The notes: generated by a model not told the origin, from the sequence alone. 64,000 nt of DNA from Cellulomonas sp. 73-145 (GCA_001898185.1 MKTI01000002.1:62001-126000); one strand, 5' to 3'; positions 1-8,023 are shown, numbered from the stretch's first letter. Numbers and translations: made by a program.

Positions 1-92
1 ACTTGAAGTAGCAACACAACTCGGAACCAACCCAGGGGCTTCTGGTGGCAAGGGACGCAGCGCCCGGAGCCCGCGCAGCGGGCGAGGACGAA

Positions 93-127
93 CGGGTCCC
101 GCGGCAGCCTGCGTGTCGCGGGACCCG
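93..127. terminator. terminator-like hairpin in a gene-free stretch
   Basis: An 11-bp perfect inverted repeat (arms 93-103 and 117-127, 13-nt loop). No T-run follows on either strand, so a terminator role is only suggested. The rest of 1-350 holds no gene I can support: frames there are short and lack the codon bias of the neighbouring genes. Confidence 0.35.
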
Positions 128-354
128 CGCTGCGGCGTGTGGTAGGTGTTAGGCGATCGGGCAGACCACCCAAGGCCCATGAGATCGATTCGGTAGCCCT
201 GCTTGGGGGGGCTGAGCAGCGCAGAAGGCCAGCGCCCAGAGAACGCTCGAAGGCAAAGACGACTGAGGCCCTCCGGTTCGTGACCGGATGCTGAGCCCCG
301 TCTGTGCTGCTCGCTCAGAAAGGCGCTCGGCGGTCCCTGTTGGTGCCGCTCGTG

Positions 355-495
355 TGGAGCCCTCGTGCGCGATCGCCCTGGCGGACAGCATCGAGCAGGA
401 CGATCGCCGCCTGACCGACCTGGCGGTGATGTTCGCCGACGGGCAGATCGGTCGAGCAGAGTGGATGGCCGCACCCGCGGCCCGGTTCGTCATGC
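355..495 (+). pseudogene. possible remnant of a large serine recombinase
   Basis: One open stretch reads LADSIEQDDRRLTDLAVMF followed by ADGQIGRAEWMAA. This resembles the coiled-coil segment near the C-terminus of large serine integrases, which typically reads like a charged helix ending in LAELFADGEI-x-RAEWLAAR. No catalytic resolvase domain, recombinase domain or zinc ribbon is present, and the frame loses coherence downstream. I read it as a scrap of a decayed integrase from an old mobile element. The match is by pattern only, over about 45 residues, so chance similarity cannot be excluded. Confidence 0.35.
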
Positions 496-575
496 GGGCA
501 CGATTAGCAACTGGTCGGCAATCCGATCATGCTCAAGCCCGATATCGGCGACAGACGCATTCCGAGCTACACCTC

Positions 576-912
576 TTAGGCCTTGACGTCCGCTAATGCG
601 CGGTCAATTCCGTTGTCGTGGGGGTCGCCCGGGTGAGTTGGGTCGCCGTGCCCAAGGACTGTGTGGATGTCCTCGTCGATGGCCGGGCCCCAGTTGTGGC
701 GGGGTGGGGCCGAAGAGGAGGACCGACGGAGTGCCGAGGGCCGTCGCGAGGTGGGCTACGCCGGTGTCACCGCAAGTCAGCACGGCGGCGTGGGCGACGA
801 CGTCGGCTAGGGCCGGGATGGTGAGCGTGCCCGCGCGGCTCTCGATGAGGTGACTCGCCGGTGCCGCAGCCCCCGTGAGTTGTGGGCGGGCCTGAGTCAC
901 GACCCAGGTTGC
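576..912 (-). pseudogene. GT9 (ADP-heptose) glycosyltransferase, C-terminal fragment, frameshifted
   Basis: On the minus strand one frame encodes the C-terminal half of a family 9 glycosyltransferase, with the hallmark CGDTGVAHLATALGTPSVLL and LFGPTPP. Just after that motif, near position 690, the frame slips: the original frame runs on as arginine- and proline-rich nonsense, while the next frame resumes sensible sequence (GPAIDEDIHTVLGHGDPTH) and ends in a stop at 576-578. The N-terminal acceptor domain is missing; the fragment is joined directly to the hldE remnant upstream. A single-base indel plus the internal deletion make it non-functional. Confidence 0.7.
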
Positions 913-1226
913 GCCTGGCTGCGGACGCGGGTCTTGGTGCAAGTCGCGCCCCGGTGCGGCAGGGCGAGCAGGTCCACCCGGCCGGTGAGCCCTGCGGTGA
1001 GCCGGTGACCGGCCTCGTCGACGGCCACCGGTGCCACCAGCGTGGCACGAGCACCGGAGCCGGCGCAGAGCAGCGCCGCGAGACCGGCACCGCCGGGGCT
1101 CTCCCGGGTACCCGTCACGTCGAGCACCGGCGCGGGTCCGTCCGGGGACAGGCGCTCCACCGTGCCGTCGACGTCGCGGTCCAGCATCACGTCGCCGACC
1201 ACCACCACGTGCGGGCGTCGCGCCAT
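913..1226 (-). pseudogene. heptose-7-phosphate kinase (HldE/RfaE type), N-terminal fragment
   Basis: From ATG 1226 the minus strand encodes about 100 residues of a PfkB-family sugar kinase: VVVVGDVMLDRDVDGTVERL, then the substrate-binding segment SPGGAGLAA, then TKTRVRSQAQP. This is the usual start of bifunctional D-glycero-D-manno-heptose-7-phosphate kinase. The catalytic C-terminal part of the kinase and the nucleotidyltransferase domain are gone; the sequence runs straight into the GT9 fragment near 905-915. A deletion that removed the back of hldE and the front of the glycosyltransferase gene explains the junction. Confidence 0.7.
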
Positions 1227-1405
1227 GCCCTCATCCCGATCTGCCGGTTCGGGGCCGGTTCCGGCTCCAGCTCGGGCCGGTCGTCACGCAGGGCCAGCAC
1301 CGCGCCGAGGGCAGCGCAAAGGGCGTGCGCCGCGACGAGGTGCACCGCCTGGACCGCAGCCGTGGAGGGGGCGTCCACGCACAGCGCGTCGTCGGACGCG
1401 GAGGC
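1227..1405 (-). pseudogene. phosphoheptose isomerase (GmhA), C-terminal fragment
   Basis: The minus strand reads DDALCVDAPSTAAVQAVHL then VAAHALCAALGAVL, the C-terminal helix region of SIS-domain sedoheptulose-7-phosphate isomerases, whose usual form is (S/T)-x-x-VQE-x-HL-x-x-x-H-x-LC. Upstream the frame breaks: possible further gmhA sequence (CLVIAAS) appears in another frame near 1460-1475. The end of the fragment overlaps the hldE start. With the two neighbouring remnants it preserves the order gmhA, hldE, GT9 expected of an actinobacterial heptose cluster. Confidence 0.6.
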
Positions 1406-1541
1406 CGGTGGGTGGAGCCGCGGCCCGTCACCACACCTTCACGTCGCCTGCTCGCGGCGATGACCAGGCACAAGGCCGTGCACTTCGAGGCGCCGCCACG
1501 CTGAGCGACCGCATGGGGTCGGAGGGGCCCGTGCGCACGGC

Positions 1542-1547
1542 TACCCT
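1542..1547 (+). promoter_or_regulatory. -10 element for leaderless tetR
   Basis: TACCCT lies 6 nt before GTG 1554 and no Shine-Dalgarno sequence is present, so the transcript probably starts on the initiation codon. Confidence 0.5.
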
Positions 1548-1553
1548 GCTCGG

Positions 1554-2153
1554 GTGGTGGGCACGGGTCAGGACTCCGGAGGGCTGCGGAGCCGCATCCT
1601 CGAGGCCACGCGACAGCTGCTGATCGAGGGCCGCGACCCCCGCGTCGTCAGCATCGCGCGTGTCTGCGCACGGGCGGCGTGCACGCCGCCGTCGCTGTAC
1701 CACTACTTCGCCACCAAAGACGAGCTGCTCAGCGAGGTCTGCGACGGCGTGATGCGCGAGTTCATGTCCGGGTTGCAGCTGCAGGTCCGCACCATCACCG
1801 ACCCGCTCGAGGAGCTCGCCGCCCGCGGCACCGCCTACCTGGAATGGGGGCTGGCCAACCCGGGCGAGTACCGCGTGCTGTTCGACCGCCCGAGCTGGGC
1901 GGTCGCCGGGGAGCAGCGGCAGTCGGACGCCAGCAACGGCCTCGCGGAGCTGGTCGACAACGTGGTGCGGTGCCGGCTCGCGGGCAAGCTGTCCACCGAC
2001 ACCGACCCGTTCATCCAGGCGCTCGCGCTGTGGGGCGAGGTGCACGGGCTGACGATGCTGGCGATCGCCAACCCGAACATCCCGCCGCACGTGCTGCACG
2101 GCGCGCTGCAGGCGTCGCAGGCCCGGCAGCTGGGGGTCAGGCCGCGGGCGTGA
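1554..2153 (+). CDS. TetR-family transcriptional regulator (WHG-type C-terminal domain)
   Basis: 199 aa. An N-terminal helix-turn-helix (about residues 12-60, recognition region CTPPSLYHYFATKDELL) is followed by an all-helical ligand domain. The late segment LALWGEVHGLTML fits the WHG subfamily of TetR C-terminal domains. GTG 1554 is chosen because a TANNNT element ends 6 nt upstream. The gene faces the five-gene operon that ends at 2137 and overlaps its last gene tail to tail by 17 bp, so the two transcripts would be antisense at their ends. Whether it regulates that operon is unknown; it lies at the wrong end for a classic divergent regulator. Confidence 0.85.
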   Translation: MVGTGQDSGGLRSRILEATRQLLIEGRDPRVVSIARVCARAACTPPSLYHYFATKDELLSEVCDGVMREFMSGLQLQVRTITDPLEELAARGTAYLEWGLANPGEYRVLFDRPSWAVAGEQRQSDASNGLAELVDNVVRCRLAGKLSTDTDPFIQALALWGEVHGLTMLAIANPNIPPHVLHGALQASQARQLGVRPRA

Positions 2154-3063
2154 CGACGAGCTTGCCCTGCACGTGACCGTCGCGCAGCCGCGCGTACGCC
2201 TCGCGCACCGCGTCGAGCTCCAGCGAGTAGCGGCCCGCGATCGGCACGCGCACCCGTCCAGCGGCCACCAGGTCGAGCACGTGCGCCACGTCCTGCGACG
2301 TCGCGTGCGCACCCCCGGTGGACACCGCGCCCTGGAGCCGGTCCGGCGGTGCGGCGATCGAGGCGATCCGCTCCACCGGCACGCCGAGCTCGATGCCGGC
2401 CGTCACGTACTCCGGCCCGTGCAGGTCCAGCACGGCGGTCACCGGCCCCGGTGCCGCGGCGCGCACCCGGTCGACGAGCCCGTCGCCGTGCGTCACGGGC
2501 ACCACGCCGAGGTCGCGCAGCAGCGGGTGGTTCGCCTCGCCGGCCACGCCGACCACCTGCACGCCGAGGTCCACCGCCAGCTGGGCGGCGATCAGCCCCA
2601 CGCCGCCGGCGGCGGCACTGAGCAGCAGCACGTCGCCGGGTCCCACGCCCACTGCGGCGAGGCCGGCCACCGCCGCCCGGCTCGCCACCTGCAGCGTCCC
2701 GGCCACCACCGGGTCGACCCCCTCGGGCACCGGCAGCACCGCGTCGGTCACGTCCACCACCAGCACGTCCGCCAGCGCACCCTCGGGCACCTGCGCGCAC
2801 ACGGTGTCGCCGACCGCGAACCGGTCGACCCCCGCACCGACCTGGTCCACCACCCCCGACACGTCGTGCCCCACGCCGCGGGAGCCGTCCGGAGCCGGCC
2901 CGCGCGCGAACAGGCCCCCGAACGCCTTCCAGTCGGCCGGGTTCAGGCCGGCGGCCGTCACCCGGACACGCAGCTGACCCGGACCGGCCACCGGGTCCGG
3001 GCCCTCGACCAGGCGGAGCACCTCCGGTCCGCCGTAGACGTCGTAGCGGATGCTGCGGGCCAT
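2137..3063 (-). CDS. NADP-dependent oxidoreductase, zinc-independent quinone reductase type (MDR superfamily)
   Basis: 308 aa. A GroES-like N-terminal domain (begins MARSIRYDVYGGPEVL, with AGLNPADWKAFGG and GHDVSGVVDQVGAGV) is followed by a Rossmann domain with the nucleotide-binding motif SAAAGGVGLIAAQLA. The zinc ligands of true alcohol dehydrogenases are absent, so it belongs with quinone oxidoreductases and enoyl reductases that use NADPH. Last gene of a coupled operon: its ATG shares one base with the upstream phosphodiesterase stop (TGATG). Substrate not predictable; a role in detoxifying a reactive carbonyl or quinone is the family default. Confidence 0.85.
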   Translation of the reverse strand: MARSIRYDVYGGPEVLRLVEGPDPVAGPGQLRVRVTAAGLNPADWKAFGGLFARGPAPDGSRGVGHDVSGVVDQVGAGVDRFAVGDTVCAQVPEGALADVLVVDVTDAVLPVPEGVDPVVAGTLQVASRAAVAGLAAVGVGPGDVLLLSAAAGGVGLIAAQLAVDLGVQVVGVAGEANHPLLRDLGVVPVTHGDGLVDRVRAAAPGPVTAVLDLHGPEYVTAGIELGVPVERIASIAAPPDRLQGAVSTGGAHATSQDVAHVLDLVAAGRVRVPIAGRYSLELDAVREAYARLRDGHVQGKLVVTPAA

Positions 3064-3827
3064 CAGCGCTCCCCCGCCCGGGCGGCCAGCCACCCGCGCA
3101 GCCGGTCCGGGCGGTTGGTGATCACGGCGTCCACCCCCAGCGCCTGGGCCTCGGCCCACATCCACGGCTCGTCGAGCGTCCACGCCATCACCTGCCGACC
3201 GGCGGCGTGCTGCGCCTCCACCAGGTCGGGGTGCGTCTGCAGCAGCCGGCCGTCGGGGTTGCACGTCATCACCCCGAGCCGCGAGCAGAGCGCGTCGAGC
3301 GCCGCCAGGTGCGGTGCGCCGTCGGGGCCCAGCGGCAGGTCCTCCACCAGCAGCCCGCGGTGCAGCTGCGGGGCCACCTCGCGCAGGGCGGCGACGCTGT
3401 CGGGCTCGAAGCTCTGTCCGACGACGCGCGGCAGCAGCCCCGCTTCGGCGAGCGGGCCGAGCAGCAGCCGCACGCGGTCGGCCGTCCACACGCCCTTGAG
3501 CTCCAGCAGCAGGTCGGTGCGGGGGTGGCGGACCAGCAGGTCGACCACCTCGTCCAGCACCGGCACCCGCTGACCGGCGTAGGCAGGGGCGAACCACGAG
3601 CCGGCGTCCAGGGTGCGCACCTGGTCCAGGGTCAGCGTGTCCACCCGGCCGGAGCCGTCGGTGGTGGCGTCCACCTCGTCGTCGTGGATCACCACGGCGT
3701 GCCCGTCGGCCGTGAGCTGCACGTCCAGCTCGATCGCGTCGACCCCCGCCGCGCAGGCCGCCTCGAACGCCGCCAGCGTGTTCTGCGGCGCCACGGAGCT
3801 GTTGCCCCGGTGCCCGATCACCCTCAT
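3063..3827 (-). CDS. glycerophosphodiester phosphodiesterase
   Basis: 254 aa, a single GDPD TIM barrel. Catalytic and metal residues are visible: GHRGNSSVAPQNT near the start (general-acid/base His), AIELDVQLTADGHAV (metal Glu and Asp) and VIHDDEVDATTDGSG (second His). The closing strand VMAWTLDE then GVDAVITNRPD is typical. It would hydrolyse glycerophosphodiesters to glycerol 3-phosphate and an alcohol. No signal peptide, so cytoplasmic. ATG 3827 overlaps the stop of the preceding GDPD gene (ATGA), indicating translational coupling. It is only distantly similar to its neighbour, which suggests two substrate ranges rather than a recent duplication. Confidence 0.88.
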   Translation of the reverse strand: MRVIGHRGNSSVAPQNTLAAFEAACAAGVDAIELDVQLTADGHAVVIHDDEVDATTDGSGRVDTLTLDQVRTLDAGSWFAPAYAGQRVPVLDEVVDLLVRHPRTDLLLELKGVWTADRVRLLLGPLAEAGLLPRVVGQSFEPDSVAALREVAPQLHRGLLVEDLPLGPDGAPHLAALDALCSRLGVMTCNPDGRLLQTHPDLVEAQHAAGRQVMAWTLDEPWMWAEAQALGVDAVITNRPDRLRGWLAARAGER

Positions 3828-4600
3828 GCCCACACCCCTCGCTCCCGCAGCACCTGCGCCAGCAGGTCCGCCCGGTCGCTGACCAGGCCGTCCACCCCCA
3901 GCTCGAGCAGCCGCCGCATCTCCTCCGGCTCGTTCACCGTCCACACGTGCACCTGCAGCCCGGCCCGGTGCGCAGCGGCGACCGTCCGCCGGTCCACCAC
4001 CGTCACGCGCCCCTGCGCCACCGGCACCTGCAGGCAGTCCACCGACCGCACCGCGCGCCGCAGCCCGCCGGCCGGCAGCCCGGTGCGCGCGCCGACCACG
4101 AACGCCGCCACCTCGCTGGTCGCCGCGGACGTCGCCACCGGCCGGGACAGCCCGGCCAGCGTCGCCAGCCGGCGCCGCACCGAGAACGACGCGATGCACA
4201 CGCGGTCGTGCGATGCCGTGCGCTCCACCGCCGCGACGACGGGCGCCACGGCCGACGCCGCCTTCACGTCGATGTTCACCCGCAGGTCGGGGCTCAGCCC
4301 CAGCACGTCCTCGAGCAGCGGCACCGGTTCGGCACCGCCGATCCGCGCCTCTCGCACGCGGGACCACGGCAGGTCCCGCACGCGCCCGTGCGCGTCGGTG
4401 GTGCGGTCCAGCGTCTCGTCGTGCAGCGCGACCGCCACGCCGTCGCTCGTCGCGTGCGCGTCCGTCTCCACGTAGCGGAACCCCAGGGCGACGGCTGCCG
4501 CGAAGGCCGCCAGCGAGTTCTCCAGCCCCTCCCGGGAGAACCCACGGTGCGCCAGCGCGACGAACCCGCTGGGGTCCGCGAGGTAGCCGGTCGCCGTCAC
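3824..4600 (-). CDS. glycerophosphodiester phosphodiesterase, second paralogue
   Basis: 258 aa. GDPD motifs: ALAHRGFSREGLENSLAAF, YVETDAHATSDGVAVALHD and the late VHVWTVNEPEEM followed by GVDGLVSDRADLL. The HRGFS/GLENS form is the subclass found in many actinobacteria next to lipases. Start is GTG 4600, which overlaps the stop of the upstream hydrolase gene by GTGA; its own stop overlaps the next GDPD start. No signal peptide. Two consecutive GDPDs behind a lipase-like enzyme imply stepwise breakdown of phospholipid head groups, or turnover of the cell's own lipids. Confidence 0.88.
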   Translation of the reverse strand: MTATGYLADPSGFVALAHRGFSREGLENSLAAFAAAVALGFRYVETDAHATSDGVAVALHDETLDRTTDAHGRVRDLPWSRVREARIGGAEPVPLLEDVLGLSPDLRVNIDVKAASAVAPVVAAVERTASHDRVCIASFSVRRRLATLAGLSRPVATSAATSEVAAFVVGARTGLPAGGLRRAVRSVDCLQVPVAQGRVTVVDRRTVAAAHRAGLQVHVWTVNEPEEMRRLLELGVDGLVSDRADLLAQVLRERGVWA

Positions 4601-5649
4601 CGGCGCGCCCGTTCGTCGAGGAACCGGGTCATCGCGGCGAGGTAGGCCGCCCGCGGCGCCTCCGCCGAGAGCGCCAGGTCGTGCACCGCGCCGGGGAACG
4701 ACCGCACCGTGACGTCCCGACCCAGACCGGGCGCCCGGCGGCTGATCGCCCGCACGTCCAGCACGGTGTCCTGCTCGTCCAGCGCCGGGTTGTCGGCGCG
4801 GTCGGGGCCGGACATCGCGGCGTGCCCCACCAGCACCGGGCAGCCGATCTCCAGCCCCCGCGACACGCGCGCCTGCGCCGACAGCACGGCCGCGAGCCAG
4901 CCCGCCCGGACCGGCACGCCGTCCGGCCGCTTGAGGGTGGTGTCGAACTCCCACCGCCCGCCGTTGGCCGCCAGCAGGTGGCTCGCGTACACCGACGGCC
5001 CCGAGGAGACGACGGTCAGCGGCGCCGTGCGCGCCAGCACGCGCAGCACCCGGTCGGTCACGCGCGGCACCCACGACCGTCCCAGCGCGAGGAACGGGCT
5101 GTTCAGCACCAGCGCGTCCGGACCGCCGTGCACCCGGTGCGCGTGCGCCCACAGCGCCGCGACCAGGCCACCCATCGAGTGCGCGTGCACCGCCACCGGC
5201 ACCGCGGGGTGCAGCCCGCGGGCCACCGCGACGGCGGCGCCGAGGTCGTCGGCCTGCTCCCGCACGTCGTCGAGGTAGTGCGGCACCTCCTCCGGCCGCC
5301 ACGACCGGCCCGCACGCCGCACGTCCACCGCGAGGAACGCCCAGCCGGCGTCCTCGACGGCGGCGGCGAGGTGCTCGGCGAAGAAGTAGTCGTTGTAGCC
5401 GTGAAGGTGCACCACCACGCCGCGCGGCGGTCGCCCACGGCGCAGCCGGCCGGCCGGAGCGCGCCGGACGACGGTCAGCACGGGGTCGGTCCGGCCCGCG
5501 GCCGCGGAGGCGAGCGGCCGCCCCGGCGCGGGCGGACCGGCGGGCAGCCGGGTGGCGACGAAGCCGTCCAGCTGCTCGTCGTCCACCCAGTGCAGGCCGC
5601 CCGCCGCCGCGTCGACCGCCGGCGACCACAGCAGCGTCCGCAGCCTCAT
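4597..5649 (-). CDS. alpha/beta hydrolase, serine aminopeptidase S33 / monoacylglycerol lipase-like
   Basis: 350 aa. Core alpha/beta hydrolase features: oxyanion-hole region VVVHLHGYNDYFF, nucleophile elbow HAHSMGGLVAALW (GxSxG, here HSMGG) and a late His in SFPGAVHDLALS. Such hydrolases act on mono- or lysolipids and esters. About 60 N-terminal residues precede the fold, and no clear signal peptide is present. ATG 5649 sits one base after the transporter stop. With two GDPDs immediately downstream it could deacylate lysophospholipids to glycerophosphodiesters that the GDPDs then cleave; this pathway is inferred from the operon. Confidence 0.82.
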   Translation of the reverse strand: MRLRTLLWSPAVDAAAGGLHWVDDEQLDGFVATRLPAGPPAPGRPLASAAAGRTDPVLTVVRRAPAGRLRRGRPPRGVVVHLHGYNDYFFAEHLAAAVEDAGWAFLAVDVRRAGRSWRPEEVPHYLDDVREQADDLGAAVAVARGLHPAVPVAVHAHSMGGLVAALWAHAHRVHGGPDALVLNSPFLALGRSWVPRVTDRVLRVLARTAPLTVVSSGPSVYASHLLAANGGRWEFDTTLKRPDGVPVRAGWLAAVLSAQARVSRGLEIGCPVLVGHAAMSGPDRADNPALDEQDTVLDVRAISRRAPGLGRDVTVRSFPGAVHDLALSAEAPRAAYLAAMTRFLDERARR

Positions 5650-5650
5650 G

Positions 5651-7066
5651 TCACGCCCGCTCGCCGGCAGTCGGGACGTCGCGCACCGCGACGTCGTGCC
5701 GGCCGTCCACCCCGCGTCCGCGCGGGAACCGCACCAGCAGCAGCAGCCCGAGGCCGAGCGCCAGCACCACCACGATGCCGAGGATGCCCCAGTACTGCGC
5801 GCCGCCCCAGGCGATGGCCAGCGAGAACGCCATCGGCGCCAGGAAGCTCGCCGCCCGGCCGGTGGTGGCGTACAGCCCGAACGCCTCGGCCTCGCGACCC
5901 GCGTCCGTCAGGCGCGCCAGCAACCCGCGGCTGGCGGACTGCGTGGGGCCGACGCACGACGACAGGACCAGACCGGCCACCCAGAACGCCGACTGCCCCT
6001 GGTCGTGCAGCACGAACACCGCGACGGCCGCCAGCACCAGCACGACGAGGGACACCGTGATCACGCGCCGCGGCCCGAACCGGTCGTCCAACCAGCCGGC
6101 GCCGATGGTGCTGATCCCGGCCACCACGTTGGCGGCGATGGCGAACACGATCACCTGCGACGAGGTGAACCCGAACGTGCCGGAGGCCAGCACGGCACCG
6201 AACGTGAACACCCCGGCGAGCCCGTCCCGGTACACCGCGCTGGCCACCAGGTACCCCAGCGTCGACCGGCGGGTGCGCCACAGGTGCGCCACGTCGTGAC
6301 CGAGCTTGCGGTACGCGCCGAGCGCGCCGATCGCACGCGGGTCCGGGCGGGCGCGCTCCGGCACCGCGACCAGCACGGGGACGGCGAACACCGCCATCCA
6401 GACGGCGGACACCGCGACCGCGGCACGGATGTTCCAGCCGTCGGCCGACGTCACGCCGAACCAGCCGACTTCGGGGTTGATGAACCCCACGAACAGCACG
6501 ATCAGCAGCACGATCCCGCCGACGTACCCCGAGCCCCAGCCGATGCCGCTGACCCGGCCCACCGTGGCGGGCGTGGTGATCTGCAGCAGCAGGGCGTTGT
6601 ACGCCACGGACGCCAGCTCGAAGAACACGTTGCCGGCCGCCAGCAGCACCACGCCGAGCAGCACGGCGTGGGACCGGGCGCCGTCGTGCGGGTGCACCAG
6701 CACCATGGCCGCCATCGCGGCCACCGTCACCGCCGTGTTCGCGCCGAGCCACACCTTGCGCCGGCCGGACGCGTCCGAGAGCGCGCCGAGCGCCGGTGCG
6801 AGCAGCGCCACCAGGATGCCCGCGACGGTCAGCCCCCAGCCCAGCCACTGCGAGTGCAGCGCCGTGGTGGCGGTCACGTCGGCCCCCGGCTCGACGAACA
6901 CCTTCGAGGTCAGCCAGACGGTGAACACGAACGTGGTCACCACGGCGTTGAACGCCGCCGACCCCCAGTCCCAGGCGGCCCAGGCGAGCACCCGGCCGGT
7001 GGTCAGGCGCGCGGCACGTGCGGGCGGCGTGGAGGTCCGGCCGGGGCCGAGATCGTCGTCGATCAC
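5651..7066 (-). CDS. MFS transporter, UMF1 (Atg22-like) family
   Basis: 471 aa with about 11-12 hydrophobic segments. The start of the membrane part, VLAWAAWDWGSAAFNAVVTT, is the signature of UMF1-family permeases (bacterial relatives of yeast vacuolar effluxer Atg22). The long ectodomain loop after the first helix (FVEPGADVTATTALHSQ) is also usual. Start taken as GTG 7066, the first start after the basic N-terminus, which overlaps the stop of an eight-codon upstream ORF (GTGA). First large gene of the operon; by position it might move glycerophosphodiesters, lysolipids or breakdown products, but no substrate of bacterial UMF1 proteins is known to me. Confidence 0.83.
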   Translation of the reverse strand: MIDDDLGPGRTSTPPARAARLTTGRVLAWAAWDWGSAAFNAVVTTFVFTVWLTSKVFVEPGADVTATTALHSQWLGWGLTVAGILVALLAPALGALSDASGRRKVWLGANTAVTVAAMAAMVLVHPHDGARSHAVLLGVVLLAAGNVFFELASVAYNALLLQITTPATVGRVSGIGWGSGYVGGIVLLIVLFVGFINPEVGWFGVTSADGWNIRAAVAVSAVWMAVFAVPVLVAVPERARPDPRAIGALGAYRKLGHDVAHLWRTRRSTLGYLVASAVYRDGLAGVFTFGAVLASGTFGFTSSQVIVFAIAANVVAGISTIGAGWLDDRFGPRRVITVSLVVLVLAAVAVFVLHDQGQSAFWVAGLVLSSCVGPTQSASRGLLARLTDAGREAEAFGLYATTGRAASFLAPMAFSLAIAWGGAQYWGILGIVVVLALGLGLLLLVRFPRGRGVDGRHDVAVRDVPTAGERA

Positions 7067-7089
7067 GGCCGGCTGCAGTCGTCGGTCAC
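7063..7089 (-). CDS. putative leaderless eight-codon upstream ORF (VTDDCSRP)
   Basis: A GTG at 7089 sits 6 nt after a perfect TANNNT element and opens an eight-codon frame that ends in a TGA overlapping the GTG of the transporter. The arrangement (leaderless short ORF whose termination overlaps the start of the next gene) would couple translation of the operon to this peptide. It contains one Cys codon. Too short for any homology argument; the claim rests on geometry alone. Confidence 0.4.
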   Translation of the reverse strand: MTDDCSRP

Positions 7090-7095
7090 GGCCGG

Positions 7096-7101
7096 ATGGT
7101 A
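7096..7101 (-). promoter_or_regulatory. -10 element of the transporter-lipase-GDPD operon
   Basis: TACCAT on the minus strand, 6 nt before GTG 7089. It predicts a transcript starting on the upstream ORF rather than on the transporter gene. Confidence 0.45.
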
Positions 7102-7281
7102 CGGCGGCACGACGACCACCGCCCCGCGGCCGCGCAGGCACGCGGGTGAACACTGCACGAACGCTCACCGGAGGCCGCCGGAGCGGACCACCGAGGGAAG
7201 CCGTGGGTCCTCTCCGGCGGCCGCACCGGCTGCGGGCGCGCCACCGTTGAAGGGCCGTCCCCGGGCGCCCAGACTCGCACC

Positions 7282-7965
7282 ATGACATCTCCCCGCCGGC
7301 GGCCGGGCGGCCGCCGTCTGCTCGCGAGCCTCGCCCCGGCTGCTCTCGCGATCGCCCTGGCCGGGTGCAGCGGCGGCGCCACGCCGGGATCAGCCGGCCC
7401 CACCGGCACCACACCGGGAACGCCGGCGGGCAGCGGGAGCAGCAGCACGCCCGTCCCGAGCAGCGCGACCAGCGGCACGACACCGTCGACCCCGACCGCC
7501 TCGACGCCAGCGGCGTCGGGTACCGGGTCAGCCCCCGGCGGCTGCACGTCCGCGCACCTGTCGGCGTCGCTGGTACCGGGTGGTGCCGCCGCGGGCAGCA
7601 CCATGCCCGTGCTGGTGCTGACCAACACCGGCAGCGACACCTGCACCCTGCAGGGCTGGCCGGGCGTCTCGTTCGTCGGCGGCGGCAACGGCACCCAGCT
7701 CGGTGCCGCGGCGGACCGGGACGACACCGGCTCGCACACCCTCGTCACCCTGGCGCCCGGCGCGGCCGCGCACGTCCCGATGCGGATCGCCAACGCGCAG
7801 AACTACGACGCCGCGGCGTGCAACCCCGCACCGGCGGACGGGCTGCGCGTCTACCCGTCGGGCCAGAAGGACTCGCTGTTCGTCTCGGCCAGCGGCCTGA
7901 CGGCGTGCCGGTCCGACGTGCAGCACCTCCTCTCGGTCCAGGCGGTGCAGCCGGGCGCTTCCTGA
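7282..7965 (+). CDS. lipoprotein with DUF4232 domain
   Basis: 227 aa. A basic, hydrophobic signal peptide ends in the lipobox ALAGCSGG (Cys about residue 32), so the mature protein is lipid-anchored outside the membrane. About 65 residues of Gly/Ser/Thr/Pro-rich linker follow, then a DUF4232 beta-sandwich (PGGCTSAHLSASL, VLVLTNTGSDTCTLQGWPGV, with a conserved disulfide-type Cys pair, and a late TACRSDV). The domain is common in actinobacterial cell-surface proteins and has no assigned function. It faces the UPF0182 gene across a strong shared terminator. Confidence 0.85.
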   Translation: MTSPRRRPGGRRLLASLAPAALAIALAGCSGGATPGSAGPTGTTPGTPAGSGSSSTPVPSSATSGTTPSTPTASTPAASGTGSAPGGCTSAHLSASLVPGGAAAGSTMPVLVLTNTGSDTCTLQGWPGVSFVGGGNGTQLGAAADRDDTGSHTLVTLAPGAAAHVPMRIANAQNYDAAACNPAPADGLRVYPSGQKDSLFVSASGLTACRSDVQHLLSVQAVQPGAS

Positions 7966-7969
7966 ACGA

Positions 7970-8008
7970 GGTGAGGGTGGGTGCGCACCTGGCGCACCCA
8001 CCCTCACC
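7970..8008. terminator. bidirectional intrinsic terminator
   Basis: A perfect 17-bp stem (7970-7986 with 7992-8008) and 5-nt loop directly after the lipoprotein stop and before the stop of the convergent UPF0182 gene. It lacks a strong T-run, as is common in GC-rich actinobacteria. Confidence 0.8.
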
Positions 8009-8023
8009 CGTCAGCCACCCGCG

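Noticed and set aside
149-493. Minus-strand frame at the left end
   Set aside because: Composition is that of a shadow frame (Ser/Arg/Pro-rich), no motif; it lies opposite the recombinase-like segment.
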